Shown here: positions 28,109-36,970 of the stretch, one piece after another
How positions within the stretch are numbered: position 1 is the stretch's first letter
How the letters are laid out: each line of letters opens with the position of its first letter
NCBI GenBank assembly: GCA_023255735.1
Contig: JAGDVP010000022.1
Location: 1 to 64,000 of the forward strand
Source of the DNA: Halothiobacillus sp.
GTDB taxonomy: Bacteria; Pseudomonadota; Gammaproteobacteria; Halothiobacillales; Halothiobacillaceae
Direction: 5' to 3'
Length of the DNA stretch: 64,000 bases
Made by a program: the position numbers and the translations under genes
The notes under the pieces: generated by a model
Database searches by the model: none
Seen by the model: the letters and a program-made list of their open reading frames with translations, nothing else
Told to the model about the DNA's origin: nothing

Positions 28109-28114
28109 GTAGGT
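28109..28114 (+). promoter_or_regulatory. Possible -10 element for the unknown exported protein gene
   Basis: TATAAG lies 31 bp before the ATG at 28146, with a weak TTTGAA sixteen bases upstream. GGAGA at about 28136 is a good ribosome site. Confidence 0.35.
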
Positions 28115-28145
28115 CATTTTTGCCCTACCCCGTCTGGAGATCTTC

Positions 28146-28847
28146 ATGAAACGTTTATTGATTGCCGCCACCCTGTTTGCCACCGCCCTGCCCGTTTTTG
28201 CCGATGAACCTAAGCCCTTAACCTTAGGCGAGCAATTTATCGTGCGCGCTTATGCCGGCCAACTTGAAGGCTTGGCACTGAACAACGTGGTGAAAGCCAA
28301 CACCTTAGGCATCGCCGTGAACGACAGCACCATTTGTGTCGCCTTAGCCAGTGCCATGGCCGGTGAATTTGTATCGCACAATAAAGCCGATGGCCTCGCC
28401 GACAAAAATGAAAACCCTGAGCGCCGCCTAGACATCGTGGCCTTTAACAAGCCCGATTCTGCCGCGTTTGCCGCCCAGCAGTTCAAAAACAAAGATGCCA
28501 TTGCGCTGGTATTCGGCGGCCAATTGAGCAGTGAAGAAAACGCCAAAGAAGTGAAAATGCTGCTGGCTGATTTAGCCAAAGAAAACTACAAAGGCGCATT
28601 GTTTCTGCATTTAACCGTCTTCGGCATGAAATGGGTCGAAATGGCGGCCAATGAAGATAAAGCCATCGGCACTTGGCTGGCCGGCAAAGACAACATTTTC
28701 GCCCTAGCGGTCGACCCCAAAGAGAAAAAAGGCATGGTTAACCAAGTCAGCTATAAAGATGGTAAACAAACCGTTACGGGTGCAGTATTCACCACTGATT
28801 TAAACAATGGCTTTTTAAGCCTGTTTACCCGCCGCTTACTGAAATAA
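28146..28847 (+). CDS. Exported protein of unknown function
   Basis: Predicted periplasmic protein of 233 aa. 'MKRLLIAATLFATALPVFADE' is a clear Sec signal peptide with an A-D-E cleavage region. The mature protein is soluble, Lys/Ala-rich and contains a single cysteine ('STICVALAS'). I recognise no family. It has its own promoter-like -10 and a good terminator, so it is a single transcription unit. It is divergent from the ZnuD-like receptor; shared zinc control is possible but only suggested by position. Confidence 0.65.
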   Translation: MKRLLIAATLFATALPVFADEPKPLTLGEQFIVRAYAGQLEGLALNNVVKANTLGIAVNDSTICVALASAMAGEFVSHNKADGLADKNENPERRLDIVAFNKPDSAAFAAQQFKNKDAIALVFGGQLSSEENAKEVKMLLADLAKENYKGALFLHLTVFGMKWVEMAANEDKAIGTWLAGKDNIFALAVDPKEKKGMVNQVSYKDGKQTVTGAVFTTDLNNGFLSLFTRRLLK

Positions 28848-28857
28848 GCGTTCGCTG

Positions 28858-28881
28858 GTGTACTCATCGCGCTGAGTACAC
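28858..28881. repeat. Perfect 9-bp stem-loop after the unknown exported protein gene
   Basis: GTGTACTCA and TGAGTACAC pair around TCGCGC. It lies 10 bp after the stop and 12 bp before a standard terminator, probably stabilising the message 3' end. Confidence 0.6.
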
Positions 28882-28891
28882 CGCAAATAAC

Positions 28892-28916
28892 AACCGCCCA
28901 ACTGGGCGGTTTTTGT
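28892..28916 (+). terminator. Intrinsic terminator
   Basis: ACCGCCC-AACT-GGGCGGT followed by TTTTG ends the transcript of the exported protein gene. Confidence 0.85.
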
Positions 28917-28965
28917 TTGGGCTATCGGTTAGCCAATACCCCAAAGGTGCTCGGTTAATCGCCTA

Positions 28966-29505
28966 TTAAGGCGTTGGCACGCCATTACCAATCACCCCGC
29001 CCAACACGCCGCCAATGGCGGTTCCCATTAAGGTACCGCTTGTTTTATCCCCTTTTTTACTGAGATAGTGCCCAGCCAGCGCGCCCACGCCCGCACCCAC
29101 TATCGCCCCCGCCACGGGATTACCTTGAACGCTTTGATCGGGCGATGCGTATCCTTGCTGATATTGAGGGGCGGATTGGTATTGGTCATAGCCTGAATTT
29201 TGTGGGTATTGTTGATACCGAGTTTGATATTGGGGTTCGTATTGAGGTTGATATTGGGACTGATATTGCACATAGCGGGGTGGCGTTTGATAACCACTTT
29301 GCGCGTAAGGCTGATAACTTTGATATTGCGGCGCACGCCCTGAATATTGCCCCTGATAAGGAATTGGCGCACAGCCGCTGGCCAAAACGATTGATGCCAC
29401 CAATACAGCGCTCAGCGCGACTCTACGGGTGGGCGTTGCCCGCTTGTCGCTTGGGGATGCAAAAAGCGGCATCGAATCCGCCACAATTTTTTTATTTTTT
29501 AACAT
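28966..29505 (-). CDS. Tyr/Gln-rich lipoprotein with glycine-zipper C-terminus
   Basis: Lipoprotein of about 179 aa. The lipobox 'LASGC' follows a hydrophobic stretch with two arginines. The middle is an irregular YQ/PQY repeat region (for example 'YQSQYQPQYEPQYQTRYQQY'). The C-terminus is a glycine-zipper 2TM domain with 'GAIVGAGVGALAGHYL' and 'GTAIGGVLGGVIGN'. Such proteins associate with membranes; their role is usually envelope structure. I prefer ATG 29505; the upstream extension to 29595 has no signal character. It converges on the unknown exported protein gene. Confidence 0.72.
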   Translation of the reverse strand: MLKNKKIVADSMPLFASPSDKRATPTRRVALSAVLVASIVLASGCAPIPYQGQYSGRAPQYQSYQPYAQSGYQTPPRYVQYQSQYQPQYEPQYQTRYQQYPQNSGYDQYQSAPQYQQGYASPDQSVQGNPVAGAIVGAGVGALAGHYLSKKGDKTSGTLMGTAIGGVLGGVIGNGVPTP

Positions 29506-29732
29506 GATGCTCAATTTCCTAATAGAGGGGTTAAACACATCGTCGTAGGGCATACCATACGCGGCAAAGGCCTTAAAAAGTGGCCTTAATGCCATGAAAA
29601 CAGAATAAATTTTGTAAACCTTTTGTATCTAAAATAATACGTTTTTAACAGATGGGCAGATCCGTCTTTAACCGCACTGGCTCGCGCAGCGCACAGTAAA
29701 GCCATGCGCGGCCGCCTTCAGGTTGAAATATC

Positions 29733-29747
29733 GTACTAATCTAGTAC
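29733..29747 (+). promoter_or_regulatory. Dyad operator, IscR type-1-like, before the SUF regulator
   Basis: GTACTA-ATC-TAGTAC is a perfect 6-3-6 palindrome about 30 bp upstream of the regulator. Its core ACT-N5-AGT has the same geometry as E. coli IscR type 1 sites. Autoregulation by the Rrf2 protein with its [2Fe-2S] cluster is the likely purpose. Confidence 0.6.
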
Positions 29748-29778
29748 ACTTTAATTGAATTAAGAATTGAGCGCCGCC

Positions 29779-30285
29779 ATGTTAAAAATTAGCCGAATGA
29801 GTGATTACGCCATCGTGCTGCTAACCGCGCTGGCTCGAAATGAAACAAAGCAATGCACGGCTCGCGCGCTCGCTGAAATGACGGGTTTAACCTTACCCTC
29901 GGTAGGCAAATTGCTCAAAACGTTATCGGCGCAGGGTTTGCTCAGCTCACAACAAGGCCGGCATGGGGGGTATCGATTAGCGCGCAGCGCACACGCCATA
30001 AGCTTGGCTCACATTGTAGAAGCCATTGATGGCCCCATTGCGATGACCAATTGTTTCGATGCCAGCCACGATTGCGGCCTTGAGACCCATTGCGCCGTGC
30101 GCCCCCATTGGCAAGCCATTAACCAAGGCCTGCACCGTTTGCTGGACGAAATTACCTTAGCCCGCTTGATTGAGCCGGCGGCGCCACCTCCGATGTTGGC
30201 GGTACCGGTGTGGTTTAAAAAGCCCATGCACAGTGGCGAGCAGGGCAAAAATGCGCCAAAGCCCGCACCGCTTAAGGCCAAATAG
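29779..30285 (+). CDS. Rrf2-family SUF system transcriptional regulator
   Basis: IscR-like repressor of 168 aa. The winged helix-turn-helix is at residues 5-70 ('RALAEMTGLTLPSVGKLLKTLSAQGLL', 'GRHGGYRLA'). Three cysteines C92, C99 and C105 match the spacing of the IscR [2Fe-2S] ligands; H109 also lies in this area. It should sense Fe-S status and adjust the SUF operon that begins 60 bp downstream. ATG 29779 is preferred over the TTG at 29767. The Lys/Pro-rich C-terminus after residue 140 is an extension not seen in E. coli IscR. It corresponds to the SUF regulator subfamily known from Xanthomonas-type clusters. Confidence 0.9.
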   Translation: MLKISRMSDYAIVLLTALARNETKQCTARALAEMTGLTLPSVGKLLKTLSAQGLLSSQQGRHGGYRLARSAHAISLAHIVEAIDGPIAMTNCFDASHDCGLETHCAVRPHWQAINQGLHRLLDEITLARLIEPAAPPPMLAVPVWFKKPMHSGEQGKNAPKPAPLKAK

Positions 30286-30345
30286 CCGCCATGCGTTCCA
30301 TCCATTCATTTATTCGGCACAGCCGCACTAATTAAGGCACCTTCC

Positions 30346-31812
30346 ATGAGCGAACAACACGAAATCGAAGCGCTGGTTTCCCGGGATTATCAATACGGCT
30401 TTGTGACTGATATTGAGCAGGAAATTATTCCGCCCGGCTTAAATGAGGACGTGGTGCGGTTAATTTCCGCCAAGAAAAATGAGCCTGAATTCTTGCTGCA
30501 ATGGCGGCTTGATGCTTATCGGCATTGGTTGACCATGACGCCCCCCACTTGGGCGCATGTGCATTACCCGCCGATTGATTATCAGGCTTTGTCTTATTAT
30601 GCCGCGCCCAAAAGCGCATCAGAGCAGGCAGAAATTGATGCCAATCGCCCCAAGAGCTTAGATGAGGTAGATCCCAAATTACTGGAAATGTACGAAAAGC
30701 TGGGCATCCCGTTGCATGAGCGTGCTGCACTGGCGGGCGTCGCGGTTGATGCGGTATTCGATAGCGTGTCTGTCACCACCACTTTTCGCGAAAAGCTGGC
30801 TGAAGTGGGGGTAATTTTCTGCTCATTTTCCGAGGCGGTGCATAGCCATCCCGAGCTTATAAAACAATATTTAGGCAGCGTGGTGCCCCCCGGCGATAAC
30901 TATTATGCCGCGCTCAATTCGGCGGTGTTTTCCGATGGCTCATTTGTGTTTATTCCCAAAGGCGTGCGCTGCCCGATGGAGCTTTCCACCTATTTTCGCA
31001 TTAACGCGCTAAATACTGGCCAGTTTGAACGCACGTTAATTGTGGCCGAAGAAGGCGCCCATGTGAGCTATTTAGAAGGCTGCACCGCCCCACAGCGCGA
31101 TGAAAATCAACTCCATGCCGCCGTGGTGGAATTAGTGGCGCTGGATGATGCCACTATTAAATATTCCACCGTGCAAAACTGGTATCCCGGCGATGAGTTC
31201 GGTAAAGGCGGCATTTACAATTTTGTTACCAAACGCGGCGATGCGCGAGGCAATCGCTCAAAAATCACTTGGACACAAGTGGAAGCCGGCTCCGCTATTA
31301 CCTGGAAATACCCGAGCTGCATTTTGCGCGGCGATGATTCCGTGGGCGAGTTTTACTCGGTTGCAGTCAGCAATAATTATCAGCAAGTGGATTCAGGCAC
31401 CAAGATGATTCACTTAGGCAAACGCACGCGCAGCACAATTGTCTCCAAAAGCATTTCTGCCGGTCGCTCGCAAAATGCGTATCGCGGCTTGGTGCATATT
31501 GCCAAAGGGGCGGATGATGCCCGCAATTACACCCAGTGCGATGCCTTGCTGATTGGCGATCGCAACGGCGCGCATACCTTTCCGTATATTGAATCGAAAA
31601 ATTCCAGCGCCCAAATTGAACACGAAGCCACCACGACCAAGGTGAGTGATGACCAGATTTTTTACTTAAAATCACGCGGCATCACCGAAGAAAATGCCAC
31701 CAACATGATTGTGAATGGCTTTTGCAAAGAAGTGTTTAACGAGCTACCGATGGAGTTTGCGGTTGAAGCCCAAGCCTTGCTCGCCGTATCGCTTGAAGGC
31801 TCAGTGGGTTAA
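30346..31812 (+). CDS. sufB: Fe-S cluster scaffold subunit SufB
   Basis: Core scaffold of the SUF machine, 488 aa, building Fe-S clusters with SufC and SufD under oxidative or iron stress. Family marks are '[20 protein letters not shown]', '[25 protein letters not shown]', '[10 protein letters not shown]', '[11 protein letters not shown]' and '[22 protein letters not shown]'. The conserved Cys of 'DARNYTQCD' is the site where persulfide arrives and cluster forms in E. coli SufB. Length is normal. It opens the structural part of the operon, 60 bp after the regulator. Confidence 0.97.
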   Translation: MSEQHEIEALVSRDYQYGFVTDIEQEIIPPGLNEDVVRLISAKKNEPEFLLQWRLDAYRHWLTMTPPTWAHVHYPPIDYQALSYYAAPKSASEQAEIDANRPKSLDEVDPKLLEMYEKLGIPLHERAALAGVAVDAVFDSVSVTTTFREKLAEVGVIFCSFSEAVHSHPELIKQYLGSVVPPGDNYYAALNSAVFSDGSFVFIPKGVRCPMELSTYFRINALNTGQFERTLIVAEEGAHVSYLEGCTAPQRDENQLHAAVVELVALDDATIKYSTVQNWYPGDEFGKGGIYNFVTKRGDARGNRSKITWTQVEAGSAITWKYPSCILRGDDSVGEFYSVAVSNNYQQVDSGTKMIHLGKRTRSTIVSKSISAGRSQNAYRGLVHIAKGADDARNYTQCDALLIGDRNGAHTFPYIESKNSSAQIEHEATTTKVSDDQIFYLKSRGITEENATNMIVNGFCKEVFNELPMEFAVEAQALLAVSLEGSVG

Positions 31813-31865
31813 CCCTGCATGAACACGCTTCAACACCTCACCCTTATTTTTTAAGAGAACCGATC

Positions 31866-32621
31866 ATGAGCTTATTAGAAATCAAAAACTTGCACGCAAA
31901 CATTGGGGATAAAGTCATTTTGCGCGGCATTAACCTCACTGTGAATGCCGGTGAAATACATGCCATCATGGGGCCCAATGGCTCGGGCAAAAGCACGCTG
32001 TGCCAAGTGCTGGGCGGGCGCGATGGGTTTGAGGTAACCGAAGGTTCGGTTCAATTTGATGGTATGAACTTGCTTGAAATGGCAACCGAAGATCGCGCCA
32101 ATGCAGGCTTACTGCTCGGCTTTCAGCATCCGGTTGAAATTCCGGGTGTCAAAAATATCTATCTTCTAAAAGAATCACTTAATGCCCAGCGCAAGGCGCG
32201 GGGCTTGGGCGAACTTGATACTTTTGCTTTTATGAAACAAGTGCGTGAACTCGTTAAATCTATGCAAATGGATGATGCGTTTTTGCATCGCGGCGTGAAT
32301 GCGGGCTTTTCCGGCGGCGAGAAAAAACGCAACGAAATTCTGCAAATGCTGTTGCTCCAACCCAAGCTCGCGCTGCTGGATGAAACCGATTCGGGCTTAG
32401 ATATCGACGCGCTTAAAATCGTATCCGAGGGTATTAATCGCCTGCGCGGCACCGATCGCGGCATTGTCTTAGTGACCCATTATCAGCGCTTATTAAGCTA
32501 TGTTGAGCCGGATTTTGTGCATATTTTATACAAAGGCCAAATCATTAAATCGGGCGATAAATCGCTCGCCCTGCAACTCGAAGCCGAGGGCTATGAAGAT
32601 ATTTTAAAGGCGGCATCATGA
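31866..32621 (+). CDS. sufC: Fe-S assembly ATPase SufC
   Basis: ABC-type ATPase of 251 aa that drives conformational change of SufB and SufD. Walker A 'GPNGSGKSTL', signature 'FSGGEKKRNEILQ', Walker B 'LALLDETDSGLDIDAL' and switch histidine in 'VLVTHYQRLL' are all present; the D-E-T-D-S-G-L-D version is SufC-specific. It is cytoplasmic, with a ribosome site AAGAGAAC before the ATG. Its stop overlaps sufD by ATGA. Confidence 0.97.
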   Translation: MSLLEIKNLHANIGDKVILRGINLTVNAGEIHAIMGPNGSGKSTLCQVLGGRDGFEVTEGSVQFDGMNLLEMATEDRANAGLLLGFQHPVEIPGVKNIYLLKESLNAQRKARGLGELDTFAFMKQVRELVKSMQMDDAFLHRGVNAGFSGGEKKRNEILQMLLLQPKLALLDETDSGLDIDALKIVSEGINRLRGTDRGIVLVTHYQRLLSYVEPDFVHILYKGQIIKSGDKSLALQLEAEGYEDILKAAS

Positions 32622-33925
32622 GTGCTGCTCTACCCCGCGCCATTGAACCTGTGGAATTGCCAGAGTGGCTGCGCGCTGCGTTAAGCCAACCGGTCACCGC
32701 CAGCCTGGCACCCACTGGGGTTCAAACCCTCGCCTGTGAGCAAATTTTAAGCTGGGGCTTGCCGACCGCGCGAGATGAAGAATGGCGTTGGACCAACCTT
32801 CGCCCCATCGCGCGCTTGAGCGCCACCAGCACCATAGACAATACCGCCAGCCCGAAAACCCCTGCCACAGATTTAACCGCATTTGTACCCAACGCATGGG
32901 TGATTCGCTGTAACGGTGGGCAGTTGCAGCCTTTGCCTCAAAACTTACCCGCAGGCATCACCATCACCCCCTTGACTGAGGCGAGCGAAGCCGATTGCGC
33001 TGCCGCCTTCGCCCCGCGCGCGCAAGGCCGCAACGATGCGCTCGTAGCCCTCAACACCGCCTTGGCTGGCGATGGTTTTGTGCTCGATATTGCCGCCCAT
33101 GCCGACATCCAAGCGCCCATCCTGATCGATTGGCACGATACACCCCATGAGGCCAACCACAGCCATACCCGCCTTTTAATTCGCTTAGGTGCCCACAGCA
33201 AGGCCACCCTGATTGAAGCAACGCCATCGTCTTGCTCAAACACGCCTTTAAGTACCTATTGGCGCAATGCGGTCAGCGTGATTGAGCAAGGCGCCAACAG
33301 CCAGCTTAACCATATCAACTTGGGGCTGGGTGATTATCAGCGTTTACTCACTGACCGCAGTTTTGTGCATCTCGAACGCGATGCCCGTTATCGCTCGATT
33401 CATATTCAATTGGGCGGGCAGCTCACTCGGCATGAAATTGATGTCAACATCAGCGCGCCCGGCGCGCACTGTGATTTACTCGGTTTAATGATGCCTCGCG
33501 GCAAGCAAGTGATGGATACCCACACCCGCATCACCCACGGCGCGCCGCACACCACCAGCAATGAGCACTATCTCATTATTGCCGATGACGCCGGGCGGGG
33601 CATTTTCAAGGGGCGAATTTTGGTGGCACAAGATGCCCAAAAAATTGAAGCCTATCAAAATAGCCGCAATTTATTGCTATCAAACACCGCCGAAATTGAT
33701 ACCAAGCCTGAGCTTGAAATTTACGCCGATGATGTGAAATGCAGTCACGGCGCCACCATTGGCCGGCTTGATGACGAGGCGATATATTATTTGCAAAGCC
33801 GAGGCATTAGTGCGGCGAACGCCCGCAAATTACTGGTTACAGGCTTTGCCCAAGAAATTATCGATGCCCTGCCCTACCCCGAGCTTATCGCGCATCTAAG
33901 TGAGCTCATCGGAGCTGGGGCATGA
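32618..33925 (+). CDS. sufD: Fe-S cluster assembly subunit SufD
   Basis: SufB paralogue of 435 aa that completes the SufBC2D complex. The beta-helix core and C-terminal signature 'DDVKCSHGATIGRLDDEAIYYLQSRGIS' contain the histidine and cysteine near the SufB-SufD interface. The N-terminal 150 residues are diverged, as normal, with 'WLRAALSQPVTASL' and 'DEEWRWTNLRPIARL'. It overlaps sufC and sufS by ATGA at each end. Confidence 0.95.
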   Translation: MSAALPRAIEPVELPEWLRAALSQPVTASLAPTGVQTLACEQILSWGLPTARDEEWRWTNLRPIARLSATSTIDNTASPKTPATDLTAFVPNAWVIRCNGGQLQPLPQNLPAGITITPLTEASEADCAAAFAPRAQGRNDALVALNTALAGDGFVLDIAAHADIQAPILIDWHDTPHEANHSHTRLLIRLGAHSKATLIEATPSSCSNTPLSTYWRNAVSVIEQGANSQLNHINLGLGDYQRLLTDRSFVHLERDARYRSIHIQLGGQLTRHEIDVNISAPGAHCDLLGLMMPRGKQVMDTHTRITHGAPHTTSNEHYLIIADDAGRGIFKGRILVAQDAQKIEAYQNSRNLLLSNTAEIDTKPELEIYADDVKCSHGATIGRLDDEAIYYLQSRGISAANARKLLVTGFAQEIIDALPYPELIAHLSELIGAGA

Positions 33926-35172
33926 GCGCCCAACCGGCACACGTCGCGCCTGCCGCCTTTGATGTGGCGGCCATTCGGGCGCAATTTCCCGCCTTGCGCC
34001 AAGAAATCCATGGCAAGCCCTTGGTATATTTGGATAATGCCGCCACCACGCAAAAACCGCTCTGCGTGATTGAAGCGGTGAACCAATTTTACCGGTTGGA
34101 TAACGCCAACATTCATCGCGGCGTGCATACCTTATCTGCACGTGCGACCGAGCATTATGAGGCGGCGCGCGAGCAGATTCGCCAAAGCCTGAATGCGGCG
34201 GCTATTGAGGAAATCGTGTTCGTGCGCGGCACCACCGAAGCCATTAATTTGGTTGCAGCAAGCTTCGGCACCCGCCTTAAAGCCGGGGACGAAATCCTCA
34301 TTTCTGCCCTAGAGCACCATGCCAACATCGTGCCGTGGCATATGCTGCGTGAACGCATCGGCATCGTGCTCAAAGTCATTCCCGTCAACGATTCAGGTGA
34401 ACTGGATTTATCCGCCCTGCCCGCGCTTATTACCCCGCGCACGCGACTACTCGCGGTCAACCACGTATCAAATGCGCTTGGCACCATCAACCCGGTGCAA
34501 GCAATTTGCGCACAAGCCCACGCCCACGGCGTACCGGTTCTGATTGATGGCGCGCAAGGCTTGCCGCATGGCTTAGTTGATGTGCAAGCCCTAGGCTGCG
34601 ATTTTTATGCGATGTCGGGGCACAAGGCCTTCGGTCCCTCAGGCGTGGGGGCGCTGTATGCCCGCCGCCCTTGGCTAGATGAACTCCCGCCCTACCAAGG
34701 CGGCGGCGACATGATTGAATCTGTGCGCTTTGATGTGGTGCGCTACGCCCCACCCCCCACCAAATTTGAAGCCGGCACGCCCAATATTGAAGGCGCCATT
34801 GGCCTTGGCACCGCGCTCATCTGGCATGCCGCGCAAGATTGGCCCGCCATTGCCGCCCATGAAGCCAAACTCCTCGCCACTGCCACCGCAGGGCTTAAAG
34901 AAATCTCGGGGCTGCGCATCATCGGCACTGCCGCGCACAAAGTGCCGGTGGTCTCGTTTGTGATTGAAGGCAGCCACCCGCACGATATGGGCACCTTGCT
35001 CGACGCCATGGGCATTGCAGTGCGCACCGGCCAGCATTGCGCCATGCCCGTACTCGAACAACTCGGCGCCCCAGCGGGTACCGTGCGTGCCTCATTTGCC
35101 TTGTACAACACCATCGATGAGGTGACTGCCTTAATTCGGGCCGTCCACCGCGCGCACAAACTCCTCTCCTAA
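33922..35172 (+). CDS. sufS: Cysteine desulfurase SufS
   Basis: PLP-dependent group II desulfurase of 416 aa supplying sulfur from cysteine. The PLP lysine is in 'MSGHKAFGPSG'. The persulfide-forming C373 is in 'RTGQHCAMP', the short RxGHHCA loop of group II enzymes that need SufE. 'YLDNAATTQKP' and 'NIHRGVHTLSARATE' are N-terminal signatures. It overlaps sufD by ATGA; its partner SufE is the last gene of the operon. Confidence 0.97.
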   Translation: MSAQPAHVAPAAFDVAAIRAQFPALRQEIHGKPLVYLDNAATTQKPLCVIEAVNQFYRLDNANIHRGVHTLSARATEHYEAAREQIRQSLNAAAIEEIVFVRGTTEAINLVAASFGTRLKAGDEILISALEHHANIVPWHMLRERIGIVLKVIPVNDSGELDLSALPALITPRTRLLAVNHVSNALGTINPVQAICAQAHAHGVPVLIDGAQGLPHGLVDVQALGCDFYAMSGHKAFGPSGVGALYARRPWLDELPPYQGGGDMIESVRFDVVRYAPPPTKFEAGTPNIEGAIGLGTALIWHAAQDWPAIAAHEAKLLATATAGLKEISGLRIIGTAAHKVPVVSFVIEGSHPHDMGTLLDAMGIAVRTGQHCAMPVLEQLGAPAGTVRASFALYNTIDEVTALIRAVHRAHKLLS

Positions 35173-35190
35173 CCTGATTTGAGAAACTCT

Positions 35191-35736
35191 ATGGAACCCT
35201 TGGAACGTGTTCGATTAACCCGAGATTGTGTCGCCATCATGGTGCCTTCTGGCCAAAAAGTGCTGGCATCCAAAGACACGCCGGTTGAAATCATGCAATC
35301 ACTGGGCGGCAGCTTCACCATTAAGGCGCGCGGCCATTTACTGCGCTTAGAAGGCAAAGATGCCGATGCGCTCGGCAAAGAGCCGCCCCCTAAGCCTGAA
35401 CTCCCCGAAAATGCGACCGATGCCGATATTGAACACATGGTGTGGCAACAATTGCGCGGGGTATTTGACCCGGAGATTCCGATCAATATTGTCGAGCTGG
35501 GTTTGGTGTATAAAGTCAAAGTTGAAGCCCTGCCCATATCTGGTCGGCGGGTTGAAGTGGATATGACGCTCACCGCGCCCGGTTGCGGCATGGGCGGCGT
35601 CATCGCCTCCGATGCGCATCAACGCATTATGGAAATCCCCACCGTCGAAGAAGCCGCCGTCGAGCTGGTATTCGATCCCCCGTGGCACCGCGACATGATG
35701 TCGGAAGAAGCGCGCCTTGCCACGGGGATGTTTTAA
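35191..35736 (+). CDS. sufT: SUF-associated MIP18/DUF59 protein SufT
   Basis: Fe-S maturation factor of about 181 aa. The first 80 residues are the SufT-specific extension; residues 85-180 form the MIP18/DUF59 domain with 'LRGVFDPEIPINIVELGLVY' and the conserved cysteine in 'LTAPGCGMGGVIA'. Related proteins help transfer clusters to target proteins. ATG 35191 follows GAGAAA; the TTG at 35179 is less likely. The Rieske gene's ATG follows its stop by a single base. Confidence 0.9.
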   Translation: MEPLERVRLTRDCVAIMVPSGQKVLASKDTPVEIMQSLGGSFTIKARGHLLRLEGKDADALGKEPPPKPELPENATDADIEHMVWQQLRGVFDPEIPINIVELGLVYKVKVEALPISGRRVEVDMTLTAPGCGMGGVIASDAHQRIMEIPTVEEAAVELVFDPPWHRDMMSEEARLATGMF

Positions 35737-35737
35737 G

Positions 35738-36064
35738 ATGACAAATCACCCCATCTGGCTGCCGGTATGCCCCCTGCGAGAGTTGGCGGCAGGCGAGCGG
35801 CGCATCGTTGAAGGCACCGACACCGACATTTTAGTGATTAATGCCGATGGCGTAATCTTGGCGGTGGCCAACCAGTGCAGCCACCAAGATCGCCCGCTCG
35901 ATGAGGGCGCGCTTGATGGTGATCTGCTCACCTGCCCCTACCACAACGCCCAATTTTGCCTGCGCACGGGCGAAGCGCTCTCGGCGCCGGCCTATGAACC
36001 CATCGCCTGCTTTGATATCAAAATCGAGCATGAACACATTTATGTTGCCGATACCCCGCGCTAA
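35738..36064 (+). CDS. Rieske [2Fe-2S] ferredoxin in the suf operon
   Basis: Soluble Rieske protein of 108 aa. Ligands C47 and H49 ('NQCSHQDRPL') and C66 and H69 ('TCPYHNAQF') are in the standard order CxH...CxxH. It lacks a signal peptide and a membrane anchor, resembling NirD or dioxygenase ferredoxins. There is no oxygenase or nitrite reductase gene nearby. Its place between sufT and sufA suggests an electron carrier for cluster assembly or for a client; this is inference. It starts 1 bp after the sufT stop. Confidence 0.88.
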   Translation: MTNHPIWLPVCPLRELAAGERRIVEGTDTDILVINADGVILAVANQCSHQDRPLDEGALDGDLLTCPYHNAQFCLRTGEALSAPAYEPIACFDIKIEHEHIYVADTPR

Positions 36065-36083
36065 CCCCTAAGGAGGAATTGCC

Positions 36084-36485
36084 ATGAGCTCGTCCCAAAT
36101 GCACGCGGCCATTTTGCGTGCTGCCGCCTTGCCGCCCCGCGCGCACATCACACTCACCCCTGCCGCTTGTGCACATATTCAATCGATGTTGGCAACCGAA
36201 CCCACCGCCCTTGGACTGCGCGTTGGGGTAAAAAAATCGGGCTGTACCGGCTATGGCTATGTGATGGATTTTGCCAAAACCATTGAAGAGGATGATCTGG
36301 TCTTTGTGCAACACAATGTGCATCTTGTTTGTGATGCCGCAAGCCTCACCATGCTCGAAGGCTCAAGCTTGGATTATGTTGCCAGCGGACTTTCGCGCCT
36401 GCTCAAATTTACCAACCCCAATGTGGTGGATAGCTGCGGTTGCGGCGAGAGCTTTAGCATTAAGGAAACCCCAGCGCATGGCTAA
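36084..36485 (+). CDS. sufA: A-type Fe-S carrier SufA
   Basis: HesB/IscA-family carrier of 133 aa that takes clusters from SufBCD to apo-proteins. The three ligands are C54 ('KKSGCTGYGY'), C118 and C120 ('DSCGCGESF'). A 20-residue N-terminal extension precedes the domain. The ribosome site AAGGAGGAA is strong. The stop lies 8 bp inside sufE. Confidence 0.95.
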   Translation: MSSSQMHAAILRAAALPPRAHITLTPAACAHIQSMLATEPTALGLRVGVKKSGCTGYGYVMDFAKTIEEDDLVFVQHNVHLVCDAASLTMLEGSSLDYVASGLSRLLKFTNPNVVDSCGCGESFSIKETPAHG

Positions 36486-36915
36486 TCTCACACCGCAAAT
36501 AGCGATTGATGAACTTAAATCGGAGTTTGCTTTTTTTGATGATTGGACCGATCGCTACCAATACATCATCGATATGGGCAAAGCTCTACCCGCCTTTCCG
36601 GCCGAAAAGCAAGACGACGCCCATAAATTTCATGGCTGCCAATCCCAAGTTTGGTTTGATGCCGAGTGGCAAGATAACCGCCTGATTTTGCAAGGCACCA
36701 GCGATGCGGCGATTGTAAAAGGGCTCATCGCCCTGCTGTTTCGGGTGTATGGCGAAAAAACCGCCACCGAGATTTTAGCCACCGCGCCGGATTTTTTAGA
36801 TGAGATGGGCTTAAAAACCCACCTCTCCGCCAACCGCGCCACCGGGCTTATGGGCATGATTCAAAAAATTCAAACCCTTGCGGCTGAATCCCAAAAAACC
36901 AATAGCGATAAATAA
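36478..36915 (+). CDS. sufE: Sulfur acceptor protein SufE
   Basis: Sulfur-transfer partner of SufS, 145 aa. The acceptor is C54 in 'KFHGCQSQVW'. 'RYQYIIDMGKALPAFP' and 'FLDEMGLKTHLSANRATGLMGM' are family signatures. The true start is the ATG at 36478, overlapping the end of sufA; a longer in-frame stretch upstream is a shadow of sufA. It is the final gene of the SUF operon. Confidence 0.95.
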   Translation: MANLTPQIAIDELKSEFAFFDDWTDRYQYIIDMGKALPAFPAEKQDDAHKFHGCQSQVWFDAEWQDNRLILQGTSDAAIVKGLIALLFRVYGEKTATEILATAPDFLDEMGLKTHLSANRATGLMGMIQKIQTLAAESQKTNSDK

Positions 36916-36948
36916 AGGCGGCTGAACTTAAAACCGTTCAACCGCCTT
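36915..36948. terminator. Bidirectional stem-loop between sufE and grxD
   Basis: AAGGCGG-c-TGAAC pairs with GTTCA-a-CCGCCTT around eight bases. The T-rich side follows on the minus strand, so it best ends grxD, and it would also close the SUF transcript. Confidence 0.7.
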
Positions 36949-36970
36949 AGAAGGGTGCTTAAAACCCTAT

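Noticed and set aside
36271-36477. N-terminal extension of SufE upstream of 36478
   Set aside because: It is sufA read in another frame; SufE homology begins exactly at the ATG at 36478.
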